Origin: Pseudomonas kuykendallii
GTDB taxonomy: Bacteria; Pseudomonadota; Gammaproteobacteria; Pseudomonadales; Pseudomonadaceae
Assembly: GCF_900106975.1 (NCBI RefSeq)
Contig: NZ_FNNU01000004.1
Span: forward strand, 310,001 to 374,000
Reading direction: 5' to 3'
DNA: 64,000 bases
Numbering within the stretch: position 1 is the first letter of the stretch; each line of letters starts with the position of its first letter. This document shows, one piece after another, positions 1 to 9,953 of the stretch. The notes beneath the pieces were generated by a model. The model worked only from the letters and a program-made list of their open reading frames with translations. It ran no database searches and was not told the DNA's origin. Made by a program: the position numbers and the translations under genes.

Positions 1-1978
1 CGACAGCCTCGCGAACCTCGTCGATGCCGTCTTGTAGGGACTTGCCGGCTTCCACGGTGCACAGCGCCATCAGCTCGGCGCGGTTGCTTTCCAGCAGGTC
101 GGCGAGACGCTCGAGGACGTTCGCGCGGGTATCCACCGGGGTAGCGTTCCAGCGCGGCCAGAACGCCGCGAGGGCGTCCACCGCCTGTTTGGCCTGGGCG
201 GCCGTGGCGAACTGCGCACTGCCGACCACCTTGTTCAGGTCGAACGGGCAGCGCACCTCGCTGGCGCTGCCGGCGAGCGTCTCGCCATCGATGACCGGCG
301 CGGCCTGCCACTGGCGGTCGATGAAAGGCTGGTAGGCGTTAGCCAGTTCGTTCCACTGATTCTGGATATTCATATTGAGGCCCTGGGAGTTCTTGCGCTG
401 GCCGTACAGCGCCGGCGGGAGCGGGATTCTGTCGTTGGCGAGGGTTTTGAAACTGCGCAGCTGGGTGACCGGGTGATCGATGAGCGATTCGACGGCGACC
501 CGCGGGTCGACCAACTGGTGGACGAACGAGGAGTTGGCACCGTTTTCCAGCAGGCGGCGGACTAGGTACGGCAGCAGGTCCTTGTGCGCGCCGACCGGGG
601 CATAGATGCGCACGTTCTTGCCGTGCTTCTCCAGCACGGTGTCGTAGAGCGCATCGCCCATGCCGTGCAGGCGCTGGAACTCGAATTCGCGCTCGCCCGC
701 CATCGCTAGGATGCAGCTGACGGTGTGCGCGTTGTGGCTGGCGAACTGCGGGTAGATGACCCCGCGGGTATGCTCGGAGAGCAAAAAGCGCGCGCAGGCC
801 AGGTAGGAGGTGTCGGTGGCTTCCTTGCGGGTGAACACCGGGTAGCCGTCGAGGCCCCAGACCTGACACTGCTTGATCTCGCTGTCCCAGTAGGCGCCCT
901 TGACCAGGCGCAGCGGGATGCGCGCGCCGAGCTCACGGCCCAGCAGGGTTAGCCAGACCAGGGTCGGTAGGCAGCGCTTGGAATAGGCCTGTACGACCAG
1001 GCCGAACTCGCCCCAGCCGGCGATCGCCGGGTCGCGCATCAGCTTCTCGAACAGCTCCAGCGACAGCTCCAGGCGGTCGGCTTCCTCGGCGTCGATGGTG
1101 ATGCCGACGTTCAGCCCGCGGGCCATCACGGCCAGCTCGCGGACGCTGCCGAACAGCTCGGTGAGCACGCGCTCGCGCTGCGCCACTTCATAGCGCGGGT
1201 GCAGCGCGGACAGCTTGATCGACACCGACGGACGTGGGCCGGAGCCGACCTGCGGCTCGGCGCCCACGGTCTGCACCGCCTTGCGGTAGTCGGCCATGTA
1301 CTTGGCGGCGTCCTCGACGGTGAGGGCCGCCTCGCCCAGCATGTCGAAGGAATAGGTGTAGCCCTTCTCGCGCTGCGGACGGCCGTTCTTCAGCGCTTCG
1401 GAGATGCTCCGGCCGAGGACGAACTGCTTGCCCATCAGCTTCATCGCCTGGTTCATCGCGGCGCGGATCACCGGCTCCCCGGAACGCTTGATCAGGCGGC
1501 CGAGAACGCTCTTCGGCCGGCCATCGGCGGTCTCCGGATCGACCACCTTGCCGGTCATCACCAGGCCCCAGGCGGCGAAGTTGACCAGCACGTTGTCGCT
1601 CTGGCCGAGGTGCCGTTCCCACTCGGCGGCATTCAGCTTGTCGCGGATCAGCGCATCGGCGGTGGCGGCGTCCGGCACCCGCAGCAACGCCTCGGCCAGG
1701 CACATCAGCATCAGGCCCTCGTGGGTGTCGAGGCTGTACTGGCGCAGCAGGGCATCGAGGGTGTCTTCGACGTTGTCGCGGCTGCGCACGTCTTCGATCA
1801 GGCTGCGGGCCTTCTGGCGAACGGCTTCGATGCCGGCTTCGCCCGGATCGGCGAGCTGCAGGAGTTCGGTGAGGTAGGCGGCCTCGTCGACGGCGTAGTT
1901 GGCGCTGATGACGGGGAAGAACTCGGTGGCCGATGCATTGAGTGCGTCGGCCTGCAGGACATGAGCGGCTTTGAACAT
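1..1978 (-). CDS. putA: Bifunctional proline dehydrogenase / P5C dehydrogenase PutA (partial, 5' part)
   Basis: Oxidises proline to glutamate in two steps, using an FAD-linked proline dehydrogenase and then an NAD-dependent aldehyde dehydrogenase. The reading frame runs off the left edge with no stop, so only the first 659 codons are here. The N-terminal arm and the PRODH barrel are complete, including an ITIDAEEADRLE segment and the region around YWDSEIKQ (about residues 360-367). The aldehyde dehydrogenase domain has just begun when the window ends. There is no N-terminal ribbon-helix-helix domain, so this PutA should not repress its own gene as the enterobacterial enzyme does. That fits control by the pruR product encoded nearby. 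The start is the ATG whose complement is at 1976-1978, with a strong GAGGAGGG Shine-Dalgarno upstream. Confidence 0.96.
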   Translation of the reverse strand, partial: MFKAAHVLQADALNASATEFFPVISANYAVDEAAYLTELLQLADPGEAGIEAVRQKARSLIEDVRSRDNVEDTLDALLRQYSLDTHEGLMLMCLAEALLRVPDAATADALIRDKLNAAEWERHLGQSDNVLVNFAAWGLVMTGKVVDPETADGRPKSVLGRLIKRSGEPVIRAAMNQAMKLMGKQFVLGRSISEALKNGRPQREKGYTYSFDMLGEAALTVEDAAKYMADYRKAVQTVGAEPQVGSGPRPSVSIKLSALHPRYEVAQRERVLTELFGSVRELAVMARGLNVGITIDAEEADRLELSLELFEKLMRDPAIAGWGEFGLVVQAYSKRCLPTLVWLTLLGRELGARIPLRLVKGAYWDSEIKQCQVWGLDGYPVFTRKEATDTSYLACARFLLSEHTRGVIYPQFASHNAHTVSCILAMAGEREFEFQRLHGMGDALYDTVLEKHGKNVRIYAPVGAHKDLLPYLVRRLLENGANSSFVHQLVDPRVAVESLIDHPVTQLRSFKTLANDRIPLPPALYGQRKNSQGLNMNIQNQWNELANAYQPFIDRQWQAAPVIDGETLAGSASEVRCPFDLNKVVGSAQFATAAQAKQAVDALAAFWPRWNATPVDTRANVLERLADLLESNRAELMALCTVEAGKSLQDGIDEVREAV

Positions 1979-2202
1979 CGAGACCCTCCTCGGGTGGAGA
2001 CTGCTTTCGTGGGTCTTGCCAGGCGTGCACGGTCGGGCAAGGACCCGGCGCAGGCGAGCGCGTGAGCGGACGGTGGAATGTAGTGGCAGTCGCCGCGCAG
2101 GTTCTTGCGCAAAGCTACGGACTTTTTACGAAAAGCTCCGGCCCGGGGAACTCGATCGGAAAGCGGCGGCCCATAGCGGTTGGCCGCCCGGCGACCGCCG
2201 TC

Positions 2203-2646
2203 TCAGCGACCGACGACGTCGCCGCGCCCCGGCGCCAGGCGTGCCAGCAGTTGGCTCTGCACCGGGCCGGGAACGCCCTGGGCGTCCATCGACGCCCGCA
2301 GGTCCTCGACCAGCGCGCCGAAGCCCGCGGGCGAGAGGCCCAGCCCCTCGCTGATGCGCTGCACGCTGTCGCCGCGCTCGCAGGGGCCACCGCTCTCGGC
2401 GCAGAACTGCTCGATCAGCCTGTCGCGCAGGCGGACGATGTCGACGTCGTGGAAATGCCGGAAGATGCGGGGGTCGGCGGCGACGTTGAGCAGCATGCCT
2501 TCGACGATGCGAGTGATCCCGGCCTGCTCGCCCAGTTCGCGGTAGAGGCGTTCGTCCGGCGCCGGCTGTTGTGCGCACGCGGACAGCAGCAGCGCCAGCG
2601 CCACCAGCAGCACGCGCAGGTCGATGATTCTCCTGATGGACACCAT
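2203..2646 (-). CDS. Group 1 truncated-haemoglobin-like lipoprotein
   Basis: A 147-residue protein. Residues 1-24 are a lipoprotein signal peptide ending in a lipobox (LLLSAC, Cys about 24), which suggests a membrane-anchored periplasmic product. The rest resembles the 2-on-2 truncated globin fold: a LYRELGEQAGITRIVEGM start, a FRHF segment in the E-helix region and a CxxxxGGPC segment. This is a compact haem protein family linked to oxygen or NO chemistry. The haem ligand cannot be proven by eye. An AGGAGG ribosome binding site lies just before the ATG. It sits between putA and pruR on the same strand; whether it is co-transcribed with either, or linked to proline catabolism, is not shown by the sequence. 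Confidence 0.75.
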   Translation of the reverse strand: MVSIRRIIDLRVLLVALALLLSACAQQPAPDERLYRELGEQAGITRIVEGMLLNVAADPRIFRHFHDVDIVRLRDRLIEQFCAESGGPCERGDSVQRISEGLGLSPAGFGALVEDLRASMDAQGVPGPVQSQLLARLAPGRGDVVGR

Positions 2647-2743
2647 TCAGGTCCTCCTGCGGACGTAGGCCCGCGCGGGCGGGCAGGCTTGTCGGGGCGG
2701 CCGCCGCCGGACGGGCTTGGGCCACCCACCGGCAAAAGGCAAA

Positions 2744-3499
2744 TCAGGCGTCGCTGCCGCGCAGACGTTTCGGCGTCAGGCCCAGGTAGCGCCGCATGGC
2801 GGTGGTCAGCGCGCTCTGGCTGGAGAACCCGCACTCACCGGCGATGCGCACCAGCGGCAGCGGGCTTTCGCGCAACAGCCGGGCGGCGCGGTCCAGGCGG
2901 GTCTTCAGCAGGTATTGGTGAGGGGTCAGGCCGACGCTGTCCTTGAACTGGACGTGGAAGTGGCTCGGGCTGAGGCAGGCCACCTGCGCCAGTTCGGCCA
3001 CGCTGATGCGCCGTGCCAGGTTGTCCTGGATGTGCGCGTCGAGCCGCTCCAGGTCCAGCGGGCCGCGCACCTGCGGCGACTGCTCGCCGAACAGGCGCAG
3101 GTGCATGGCACGCAGCAAAAGGCCGCCGAGGGCCCGCGACAGCGAGGGGTCGCTGCCGTAGCGGGTGAGTTCGGCGCCGGCGTAGTTGAGCAGGTTCTGG
3201 AAGTCCGGATCGAGGGCCGGATAGCGCGGAATCTCGAACAGCCGCATGAGCAACTGCAGATCCTCGGCGCTGGATTCCTCGCCGTCCATGTCGATGATCA
3301 GCATGCGGTTGTCACCCACGCCGGCGAACTCGTGCTCCGCATCGCCCGGCACCAGGCAGGCGCGCATCCGGCAGACTTCGCCGCCCGCACCGTTCACCTC
3401 GAATTCCGCGCGCCCGGAAAGGGACATCACCAGTTGGTGATAGTCATGGGCATGTTCGTGGGCCTGGGCATCCAGGCACATGAGGCGGGCTTTGAGCAT
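2744..3499 (-). CDS. pruR: AraC-family activator of proline utilisation, PruR
   Basis: A 251-residue regulator. An N-terminal cupin-like sensing domain (conserved EHAHDYHQLVMS stretch, residues about 14-25) is followed by a C-terminal AraC/XylS double helix-turn-helix, recognisable from SVAELAQVACLSPSHFHVQFK and the terminal ECGFSSQSALTTAMRRYLGLTP region. Its position three genes from putA and next to an AsrA protease matches PruR of P. aeruginosa, which activates putA in response to proline. I chose the ATG at 3499. A TTG seven codons upstream (3520) is possible, and neither has a good ribosome binding site. Function is inferred from synteny and family. Confidence 0.85.
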   Translation of the reverse strand: MLKARLMCLDAQAHEHAHDYHQLVMSLSGRAEFEVNGAGGEVCRMRACLVPGDAEHEFAGVGDNRMLIIDMDGEESSAEDLQLLMRLFEIPRYPALDPDFQNLLNYAGAELTRYGSDPSLSRALGGLLLRAMHLRLFGEQSPQVRGPLDLERLDAHIQDNLARRISVAELAQVACLSPSHFHVQFKDSVGLTPHQYLLKTRLDRAARLLRESPLPLVRIAGECGFSSQSALTTAMRRYLGLTPKRLRGSDA

Positions 3500-3595
3500 G
3501 GCGGGATCACGACTGATCAAATTTTGCGCACTCTACTGTAATGGCGCTTTTTTTCCCAGTATCGAGCGGTCGACGGCAGCTTCCGGCGTGGCGGC

Positions 3596-3624
3596 ATTGA
3601 ATTCCTCGCTGCACCAACCCATGT
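3596..3624 (+). promoter_or_regulatory. Candidate sigma-32 (heat-shock) promoter of asrA
   Basis: ATTGAA at 3596-3601 and ACCCATGT at 3617-3624, separated by 15 bases, resemble the heat-shock consensus CTTGAA / CCCCATNT. The pair ends 30 bases before the asrA start codon. AsrA is a Lon-like ATP-dependent protease, a class often under RpoH control. This is a pattern match only. Confidence 0.45.
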
Positions 3625-3654
3625 AGAGCTGCAAACACGGCTTACAGGTGCCTC

Positions 3655-6051
3655 ATGAGCGACCAGGACATCACCGCTGAACTCGTTGAAGAAGTCATCC
3701 ATTCGGAAGGAAAACTGGCGCTGCCCGGGCAGACCCTGCCGGACAAGGTCTACATCATTCCGATCCACAACCGGCCGTTCTTCCCGGCGCAGGTGCTGCC
3801 GATCATCGTCAACGAGGAGCCCTGGGCGGAAACCCTGGAGCTGGTGGCGAAGACCGATCACCACTGTCTGGCGCTGTTCTTCATGGAGAACCCGCCCGAG
3901 GACCCGCGCCATTTCGACACCAGCAGCCTGCCCGAGCACGGCACCCTGGTGCGCATCCACCGCGCCAGCCGCGAGAACGGCAAGGTGCAGTTCGTCGCCC
4001 AGGGGCTTTCGCGGGTGCGTATCCGCGGCTGGCTGAAGCGCCACCGGCCGCCGTTCCTGGTCGAGGTGGATTACCCTCAGGCCCCGCCGGACCCGCGCGA
4101 CGAGGTGAAGGCCTACGGCATGGCGCTGATCAACGCGATCAAGGAGCTGCTGCCGCTCAACCCGCTGTACAGCGAGGAGCTGAAGAACTACCTGAACCGC
4201 TTCAGCACCAACGACCCCTCTCCGCTCACCGACTTCGCCGCCGCGCTGACCACCGCGCCGGGGATCGAGCTGCAGGAAGTACTCGACTGCGTGCCGATGC
4301 TCAAGCGCATGGAGAAGGTGCTGCCGCTGCTGCGCAAGGAAGTCGAGGTCGCTCGACTGCAAAAAGAGCTGTCCGCCGAGGTCAACCGCAAGATCGGCGA
4401 GCGCCAGCGCGAGTTTTTCCTCAAGGAACAGCTGAAGGTGATCCAGCAGGAGCTGGGCATCACCAAGGACGACCGCAGCGCCGACACCGACGAATTCCGC
4501 GCCCGCCTGGAGGGCAAGACGGTGCCGCCGGCCGCGCAGAAGCGCATCGAGGAGGAGCTGAACAAGCTGTCCATCCTCGAGACCGGCTCGCCGGAGTACG
4601 CCGTCACCCGCAACTATCTGGACTGGGCGACCGCCCTGCCCTGGGGCGTGTTCGGCCAGGACAAGCTCGACCTGCGGCACGCGCGCAAGGTGCTCGACGC
4701 CCAGCACGCCGGCCTCGACGACGTGAAGAACCGCATTCTCGAGTTCCTCGCGGTGGGCGCCTTCAAGGGCGAGATCGCCGGTTCCATCGTGCTGCTGGTC
4801 GGCCCGCCCGGCGTCGGCAAGACCAGCATCGGCAAGTCCATCGCCGAATCCCTCGGCCGGCCGTTCTATCGCTTCAGCCTCGGCGGCATGCGTGACGAGG
4901 CCGAGATCAAGGGCCACCGGCGCACCTACATCGGCGCCCAGCCGGGCAAGCTGGTGCAGGCGCTGAAGGATGTCGAGGTGATGAACCCGGTGATCATGCT
5001 CGACGAGATCGACAAGATGGGCCAGAGCTTCCAGGGCGATCCGGCCTCGGCGCTGCTGGAGACCCTCGACCCGGAGCAGAACGTCGACTTCCTCGACCAC
5101 TACCTCGACCTGCGCCTGGACCTGTCCAAGGTGCTCTTCGTCTGCACCGCGAACACGCTGGACTCGATCCCCGGCCCGCTGCTCGACCGCATGGAAGTGA
5201 TCCGCCTGTCCGGCTACATCACCGAGGAGAAGCTGGCCATCGCCAAGCGCCACCTGTGGCCCAAGCAACTGGAAAAGGCCGGCGTGCCGAAGAACCGCCT
5301 TAGCATCAGCGACGCCGCCCTGCGCCTGGTGATCGAGGGCTACGCCCGCGAAGCCGGCGTGCGCCAACTGGAAAAGCAGCTGGGCAAACTGGTGCGCAAG
5401 GCGGTGATCAAGCTGCTCGACGACCCGCAGGCAAAGATCAAGATCGCGCCCCGGGATCTGGAAGAATCCCTCGGCATGCCGCACTTCCGTACCGAACAAG
5501 TGCTGTCCGGGGTCGGCATCATCACCGGTCTGGCCTGGACCAGCATGGGCGGCGCCACCCTGCCGATCGAGGCCACGCGCATCCATACGCTCAACCGCGG
5601 CTTCAAGCTGACCGGGCAGCTCGGCGAGGTGATGAAGGAATCGGCGGAGATCGCCTACAGCTACATCAGCTCGAACCTCAAGGCGTTCAAGGGCGACCCG
5701 ACGTTCTTCGACCAGGCCTTCGTCCACCTCCACGTGCCCGACGGCGCCACGCCCAAGGACGGCCCCAGCGCCGGCGTGACCATGGCCAGCGCGCTGCTGT
5801 CGCTGGCCCGCGAGCAGGCGCCGAAGAAAGGCGTGGCGATGACCGGCGAGCTCTCGCTGACCGGCCAGGTGATGCCGATCGGCGGGGTTCGCGAGAAGGT
5901 CATCGCCGCGCGGCGGCAGAAGATCTTCGAGCTGATCCTTCCGGAAGCCAACCGCGGCGACTTCAAGGAACTGCCGGACTACCTCAAGGAAGGCATCACC
6001 GTGCACTTCGCCAAGCGCTTCGCGGACGTGGCGAACGTGCTCTTCCCCTGA
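3655..6051 (+). CDS. asrA: Lon-family ATP-dependent protease AsrA
   Basis: A 798-residue cytosolic AAA+ serine protease. The Lon substrate-binding domain covers about residues 30-225. A coiled-coil helical region follows around 225-300, with the family [12 protein letters not shown] motif. The AAA+ domain has Walker A GPPGVGKT at 383-390 and a Walker B ending MLDEIDK. The C-terminal Lon protease domain has the Ser705/Lys748 dyad (PKDGPSAG and GGVREKV), spaced 43 residues apart as in E. coli Lon. Its place beside pruR matches the P. aeruginosa gene asrA, a second Lon homologue tied to heat shock and aminoglycoside response. No ribosome binding site is strong; the ATG at 3655 gives the family N-terminus. 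It is divergent from pruR. Confidence 0.95.
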   Translation: MSDQDITAELVEEVIHSEGKLALPGQTLPDKVYIIPIHNRPFFPAQVLPIIVNEEPWAETLELVAKTDHHCLALFFMENPPEDPRHFDTSSLPEHGTLVRIHRASRENGKVQFVAQGLSRVRIRGWLKRHRPPFLVEVDYPQAPPDPRDEVKAYGMALINAIKELLPLNPLYSEELKNYLNRFSTNDPSPLTDFAAALTTAPGIELQEVLDCVPMLKRMEKVLPLLRKEVEVARLQKELSAEVNRKIGERQREFFLKEQLKVIQQELGITKDDRSADTDEFRARLEGKTVPPAAQKRIEEELNKLSILETGSPEYAVTRNYLDWATALPWGVFGQDKLDLRHARKVLDAQHAGLDDVKNRILEFLAVGAFKGEIAGSIVLLVGPPGVGKTSIGKSIAESLGRPFYRFSLGGMRDEAEIKGHRRTYIGAQPGKLVQALKDVEVMNPVIMLDEIDKMGQSFQGDPASALLETLDPEQNVDFLDHYLDLRLDLSKVLFVCTANTLDSIPGPLLDRMEVIRLSGYITEEKLAIAKRHLWPKQLEKAGVPKNRLSISDAALRLVIEGYAREAGVRQLEKQLGKLVRKAVIKLLDDPQAKIKIAPRDLEESLGMPHFRTEQVLSGVGIITGLAWTSMGGATLPIEATRIHTLNRGFKLTGQLGEVMKESAEIAYSYISSNLKAFKGDPTFFDQAFVHLHVPDGATPKDGPSAGVTMASALLSLAREQAPKKGVAMTGELSLTGQVMPIGGVREKVIAARRQKIFELILPEANRGDFKELPDYLKEGITVHFAKRFADVANVLFP

Positions 6052-6203
6052 TGGCTGGCGCCCGGCGCCGTGATGACGAGCGGGCGCGGCCATGCCGGCC
6101 GCGCTCCGGTCTGCCGCCAGCTTGGGCGGCGGCGCGCTCGAACCGACCCAGCTGGCACGGTTTTGGGTAGAGTAAGGCGGCATCCCCTTCGAGGTATCCG
6201 TCG

Positions 6204-6608
6204 ATGTCCGTTCCGCTCCGCCTGCTCCTGCCTGCCGTCCTGCTGCTCGGCGGCTGCGCCGGCAAGCCGCCCGCTACCGTGACCCTGGAAGAAAGCCAGG
6301 CTTCCCGATGCCATCCGCTGAAGTTGCACCAGGGCCAGACGCTGGTGCTCAGCCTGCCCAGCGACCCCACCAGCGGCTACCGCTGGCAATTGCTCGACGC
6401 CGCTCCCGCGGTGCTGCGCAGCCTCGGCCCGGAGGTCTACGCCAACCCGGAAGACAGCGGCGACCTGGTGGGCAGCGGCGGCGAGTCGACCTGGCGCTTC
6501 CAGGTGGCGAACGCCGGCGACGCGCTCCTGGCGCTGCGTTATCAGCAGGCGTGGGATGCCGACGGCGCCCCGGCCCGGACCTTCGAGTGCGCCCTGCACG
6601 CCGAGTGA
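6204..6608 (+). CDS. icp: Chagasin-type cysteine peptidase inhibitor lipoprotein, ICP
   Basis: A 134-residue protein with a lipoprotein signal (LLLGGC, Cys about 18), so probably held in the periplasmic membrane leaflet. The three inhibitor loops of the chagasin family can all be seen: DPTSGYRW (the usual NPTTGY loop), GSGGEST (GxGG loop) and RYQQAW (the RPW loop). These loops block papain-family cysteine peptidases. The same gene follows asrA in P. aeruginosa. A CGAGGT ribosome binding site lies seven bases upstream of the start. Confidence 0.88.
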   Translation: MSVPLRLLLPAVLLLGGCAGKPPATVTLEESQASRCHPLKLHQGQTLVLSLPSDPTSGYRWQLLDAAPAVLRSLGPEVYANPEDSGDLVGSGGESTWRFQVANAGDALLALRYQQAWDADGAPARTFECALHAE

Positions 6609-6701
6609 CGCCACGCCGCCCGAATGCGGCCAGCCGGCGTGCCGGCTTTGGCATTCGCTCAGGCTTGGCTAGAATGCCGGCCTTTCCGCACAGCGCCGGT
6701 A

Positions 6702-7454
6702 GTGACCACCGTGAAACAACAGCCCGACCGCCTCTTCGCCCAGCCCGTCCAGCAGGTGCCGGACTTCGTCTTCAACGAGGACGTGGTGCGCGTGTTTCCG
6801 GACATGATCAAGCGCTCGGTGCCGGGTTACCCGACCATCGTCGAGAACCTCGGCGTGCTCGCCGCGCGGTTCGCCCAACCCGACACCGCGCTCTATGACC
6901 TGGGCAGTTCCCTCGGCGCGGTGACCCAGGCGCTGCGCCGCCACGTGCGCACGGAGCGCTGCCGGGTGATCGCGATCGACAACTCGCCGGCGATGGTCGA
7001 GCGCTGCCGCGAATACCTGCACGCGCAGGATTCGATGTTCCAGGAACTGCTGCCGGTGGAGGTCATCGACGCCGACATCCTCGCCCTGGAGTTCCAGCCG
7101 GCGTCGCTGGTGGCGCTGAATTTCACCCTGCAGTTCATCGATCCGGCGCAGCGCCTCGCCCTGCTCGGCCGTATCCGCCAGGCGCTGGTGCCCGGCGGTG
7201 CGCTGATCCTCTCGGAAAAACTGCGTTTCGAGGACGCCGAGGAACACGCCCTGCTCAACGAGCTGCACCTCGACTTCAAACGGGCCAACGGCTACAGCGA
7301 GCTGGAAATCGCGCAGAAGCGCAGCGCCATCGAGAACGTGATGAAGCCCGACAGCCTGGAACAGCACCGCGAGCGGTTGCTGGCGGCCGGTTTCAGCAAG
7401 GTGGTGCCGTGGTTCCAGTGCCTCAACTTCGCCTCGCTGATCGCCCTGCCATGA
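6702..7454 (+). CDS. cmoA: Carboxy-S-adenosylmethionine synthase CmoA
   Basis: Makes carboxy-SAM from SAM and prephenate, the donor used by CmoB to build cmo5U34 in tRNA. Family blocks are clear: [16 protein letters not shown], a SAM-fold [30 protein letters not shown], and the C-terminal [15 protein letters not shown]. The frame stays open upstream to 6624, but those residues do not belong to the family. I chose GTG 6702 (250 residues); GTG 6711 would give 247, the E. coli length. Its stop overlaps the cmoB start in an ATGA at 7451-7454, so the two are translationally coupled. Confidence 0.92.
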   Translation: MTTVKQQPDRLFAQPVQQVPDFVFNEDVVRVFPDMIKRSVPGYPTIVENLGVLAARFAQPDTALYDLGSSLGAVTQALRRHVRTERCRVIAIDNSPAMVERCREYLHAQDSMFQELLPVEVIDADILALEFQPASLVALNFTLQFIDPAQRLALLGRIRQALVPGGALILSEKLRFEDAEEHALLNELHLDFKRANGYSELEIAQKRSAIENVMKPDSLEQHRERLLAAGFSKVVPWFQCLNFASLIALP

Positions 7455-8419
7455 TCGGCCGCTTCGACCTCGATGCCCTGCAGGCCCGGTTGGCCGGTAG
7501 CCCGCTGCAGGACTGGAGCGCGGACCTGCCGGCGCAGATCGATGCCAAGCTGGCCATCGGCCACGGCGACCTGCCGCGCTGGTATGCCGCCGTCGAGGCG
7601 CTGCCGCCGCTGCACGCCGGGCAGGTCGACCTCCTGCACGCGTTCAGCCTCGACGGCCAGCGTGACGATTCCGCCCGCGACGCCCTGGAAACCGCCCTGC
7701 GCGGCCTGATTCCCTGGCGCAAGGGACCCTTCCACCTGTTCGGCGTGCACGTGGACACCGAATGGCGCTCGGACTGGAAATGGCAGCGCGTCGCCCCGCA
7801 TCTGAACCTGGCCGGCAAGCGCGTGCTGGATGTCGGCTGCGGCAATGGCTACTACATGTGGCGCATGCTCGGCGCCGGCGCGGACGCGGTGGTCGGCATC
7901 GACCCCAACTGGCTGTTCCTCTGCCAGTTCCTGGCGATGAAGCATTACCTGCCGGACCTGCCCGCCTGGCACCTGCCGCTGGCGTTCGAGGAACTGCCGG
8001 GCAAGCTGCAGGGCTTCGACACGGTGTTTTCCATGGGCGTGCTCTATCACCGTCGCTCGCCCATCGACCACCTGCTCGACCTCAAGGACTGCCTGGTGCG
8101 CGACGGCGAACTGGTGCTGGAAACCCTGGTGGTGGAAGGCGATGCCCAGCAGGTGCTGGTTCCCGAGGATCGCTACGCGCAGATGCGCAACGTCTGGTTC
8201 CTGCCGTCGGTGCCGGCACTGGAGCTGTGGCTGCGCCGCGCAGGCTTCGTCGACGTGCGCTGCGTGGACGTCAGCATCACCTCGGTCGAGGAACAGCGCG
8301 CCACGGACTGGATGCGCTACCAGTCGCTGCCCGAGTTCCTCGATCCCGAGGACCACCGCCGCACCGTCGAAGGCCTGCCCGCTCCGCGTCGCGCGGTACT
8401 GGTCGCGCGCAAGCCGTGA
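7451..8419 (+). CDS. cmoB: tRNA U34 carboxymethyltransferase CmoB
   Basis: A 322-residue enzyme that transfers the carboxymethyl group of carboxy-SAM to 5-hydroxyuridine at the wobble position of several tRNAs. The C-terminal half is a Rossmann methyltransferase with [40 protein letters not shown] and the family tail [17 protein letters not shown]. The N-terminal part has the [12 protein letters not shown] block shared by CmoB proteins. An in-frame ATG-less extension upstream to 7409 lies inside cmoA; the ATG at 7451, overlapping the cmoA stop by four bases, is the natural start. Confidence 0.95.
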   Translation: MIGRFDLDALQARLAGSPLQDWSADLPAQIDAKLAIGHGDLPRWYAAVEALPPLHAGQVDLLHAFSLDGQRDDSARDALETALRGLIPWRKGPFHLFGVHVDTEWRSDWKWQRVAPHLNLAGKRVLDVGCGNGYYMWRMLGAGADAVVGIDPNWLFLCQFLAMKHYLPDLPAWHLPLAFEELPGKLQGFDTVFSMGVLYHRRSPIDHLLDLKDCLVRDGELVLETLVVEGDAQQVLVPEDRYAQMRNVWFLPSVPALELWLRRAGFVDVRCVDVSITSVEEQRATDWMRYQSLPEFLDPEDHRRTVEGLPAPRRAVLVARKP

Positions 8420-8451
8420 CCTGAAGGCCGACGGCCGGCCCGCGGCTACCC

Positions 8452-9198
8452 TCAGCGGCGCCCGGCCGCCGCCACGATCAGGTGCTTCATCTCCAGCACC
8501 GCGGCCTTGAAGCCGACGAACAGCGCGTGCGCGACGATGGCATGGCCGATGTTCAGCTCGTGAATTCCCTTGATCGCCGCCACCTGCTCGGCGTTGTGGT
8601 AATGCAGGCCGTGGCCGGCGTTGACGATCAACCCTTCGGCCACGCCAAAGGCCACGCTGTCGCGCAGACGCTGCAGCTCCTGAGCCGCGGCGGCCGGTGT
8701 CTCGGCGTCGGCGTAGCGGCCGGTGTGCAGCTCGATGGCCGGCGCGCCGATGCGTTTGGCGGCGGCGATCTGGCGTTCCTCGGCATCAATGAACAGCGAC
8801 ACCTCGCAGCCCAGCCGGCCGAGGCGCTCGACCGCGTCGCGGATGCGTTCTTCCTGACCGGCGACATCCAGGCCACCCTCGGTGGTCAGTTCCTGGCGGG
8901 TTTCAGGAACCAGGCAGATATGCTCCGGGCGAATGCCTTCGGCGAACGCCAGCATCGACTCGGTGACGCCCATCTCGAAGTTCATCCGCGTCTGCAGGGC
9001 GTCCTTCATCACCCGCACGTCGCGTTCCTGGATGTGTCGGCGGTCTTCGCGCAGGTGCAGGGTAATGCCGTCGGCGCCGGCTTCCTCGGCGTCCAGCGCC
9101 GCCTTCAGCGGGTCGGGATAACGCGTGCCGCGGGCCTGGCGCAGGGTGGCGACGTGGTCGATGTTGACGCCCAGCAGAATGCGATTGAGGTCACTCAC
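8452..9198 (-). CDS. pdxJ: Pyridoxine 5'-phosphate synthase PdxJ
   Basis: Catalyses the last ring-closing step of DXP-dependent vitamin B6 synthesis, condensing 1-deoxyxylulose 5-phosphate with 3-amino-2-oxopropyl phosphate. The 248 residues match family length. Hallmarks are [41 protein letters not shown] and [11 protein letters not shown]. The start is a GTG at 9198 overlapping the recO stop (GTGA), with AAGGAG eight bases upstream. The frame extends further upstream, but those codons lie inside recO. It is the last gene of the minus-strand lepA-to-pdxJ run, the same order as in other pseudomonads. Confidence 0.96.
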   Translation of the reverse strand: MSDLNRILLGVNIDHVATLRQARGTRYPDPLKAALDAEEAGADGITLHLREDRRHIQERDVRVMKDALQTRMNFEMGVTESMLAFAEGIRPEHICLVPETRQELTTEGGLDVAGQEERIRDAVERLGRLGCEVSLFIDAEERQIAAAKRIGAPAIELHTGRYADAETPAAAAQELQRLRDSVAFGVAEGLIVNAGHGLHYHNAEQVAAIKGIHELNIGHAIVAHALFVGFKAAVLEMKHLIVAAAGRR

Positions 9199-9884
9199 TT
9201 GGGAGGCTCCTTGAGGATCATGAACAACTCGCGGCTGACCAGCGGTCGGCCGCCCAGATGGGGCGCCAGGGCCTGGCGCATCAGGCGCTTGGCCGCAGCC
9301 AGCGCGCCGGGAGAAGACCAGTCGGCCTCGGCCATGGCCAGCAGGTCGGCGCCATGGAACGAGCCGGGCTGCAGTTGGCCGATCGGCTCCAGGCCGGCGT
9401 CGGTGAGCAGCCGGTAGATGCCGTCGGCAGCGATCGCTTCGCCATGCCGGTCGGTGTCCAGGGCGAAACCATAGCCCAGCTCGTCCAGCAGGCGCCATTC
9501 GAAGGCGCGCAGCAACGGTTCGATCGGCCGCCCCTGGGCCAGCGCCGCGACTGTCGCGGCGTAGTGCTCGAAGAACTGCGGGTGCGCGACTTCGGCCGGC
9601 AGCAGCCGGATCAGCAACTCGTTGAGGTAGAAGCCGCTGAACAGCGCCTCGCCAGCCAGGAGGTTGGGAATGCCGGCGCTTTCCAGGCGGGCGATGCTCT
9701 TCAGCTCGCCGCGCCCGCGCAGTTCGACGTCCAGCGGCAGGAAAGGCCGCGCGCCACTTCCCGACTTGCCCCTGGCGCTGCGCTGTACGGCGCGCAGACG
9801 ACCCTGCTCGCGCGTGAACAGGTCGACCATCGCGCTGGTTTCCTTGTACGGCCGACTGTGCAGGACGAACGCGAGCTGGCTCAT
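9195..9884 (-). CDS. recO: DNA repair protein RecO
   Basis: A 229-residue partner of RecF and RecR that loads RecA onto SSB-coated single-stranded gaps. It opens with the OB-fold sequence [25 protein letters not shown] and has the helical C-terminal domain. There is no zinc-finger cysteine set, as is common in gammaproteobacterial RecO. I used ATG 9884; an in-frame GTG at 9896 or 9932 would add four or sixteen residues. It lies between era and pdxJ and overlaps pdxJ by four bases. Confidence 0.9.
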   Translation of the reverse strand: MSQLAFVLHSRPYKETSAMVDLFTREQGRLRAVQRSARGKSGSGARPFLPLDVELRGRGELKSIARLESAGIPNLLAGEALFSGFYLNELLIRLLPAEVAHPQFFEHYAATVAALAQGRPIEPLLRAFEWRLLDELGYGFALDTDRHGEAIAADGIYRLLTDAGLEPIGQLQPGSFHGADLLAMAEADWSSPGALAAAKRLMRQALAPHLGGRPLVSRELFMILKEPPK

Positions 9885-9953
9885 GGGCGGGGACACTGCG
9901 GCGGTTCGGAAACGGACGCCCGCGCCGGGCACGGGCGCCGGAGGGTGCGGGGT

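Noticed and set aside
6153-6168. Sigma-54-like element TGGCACGGTTTTGGGT before icp
   Set aside because: The invariant GC of the -12 element is GG here, so it should not work as an RpoN promoter.
3517-6183. An 888-codon frame antisense to asrA
   Set aside because: Asp/Leu/Val/Arg-rich shadow; the plus strand has a full Lon protease with all catalytic motifs.
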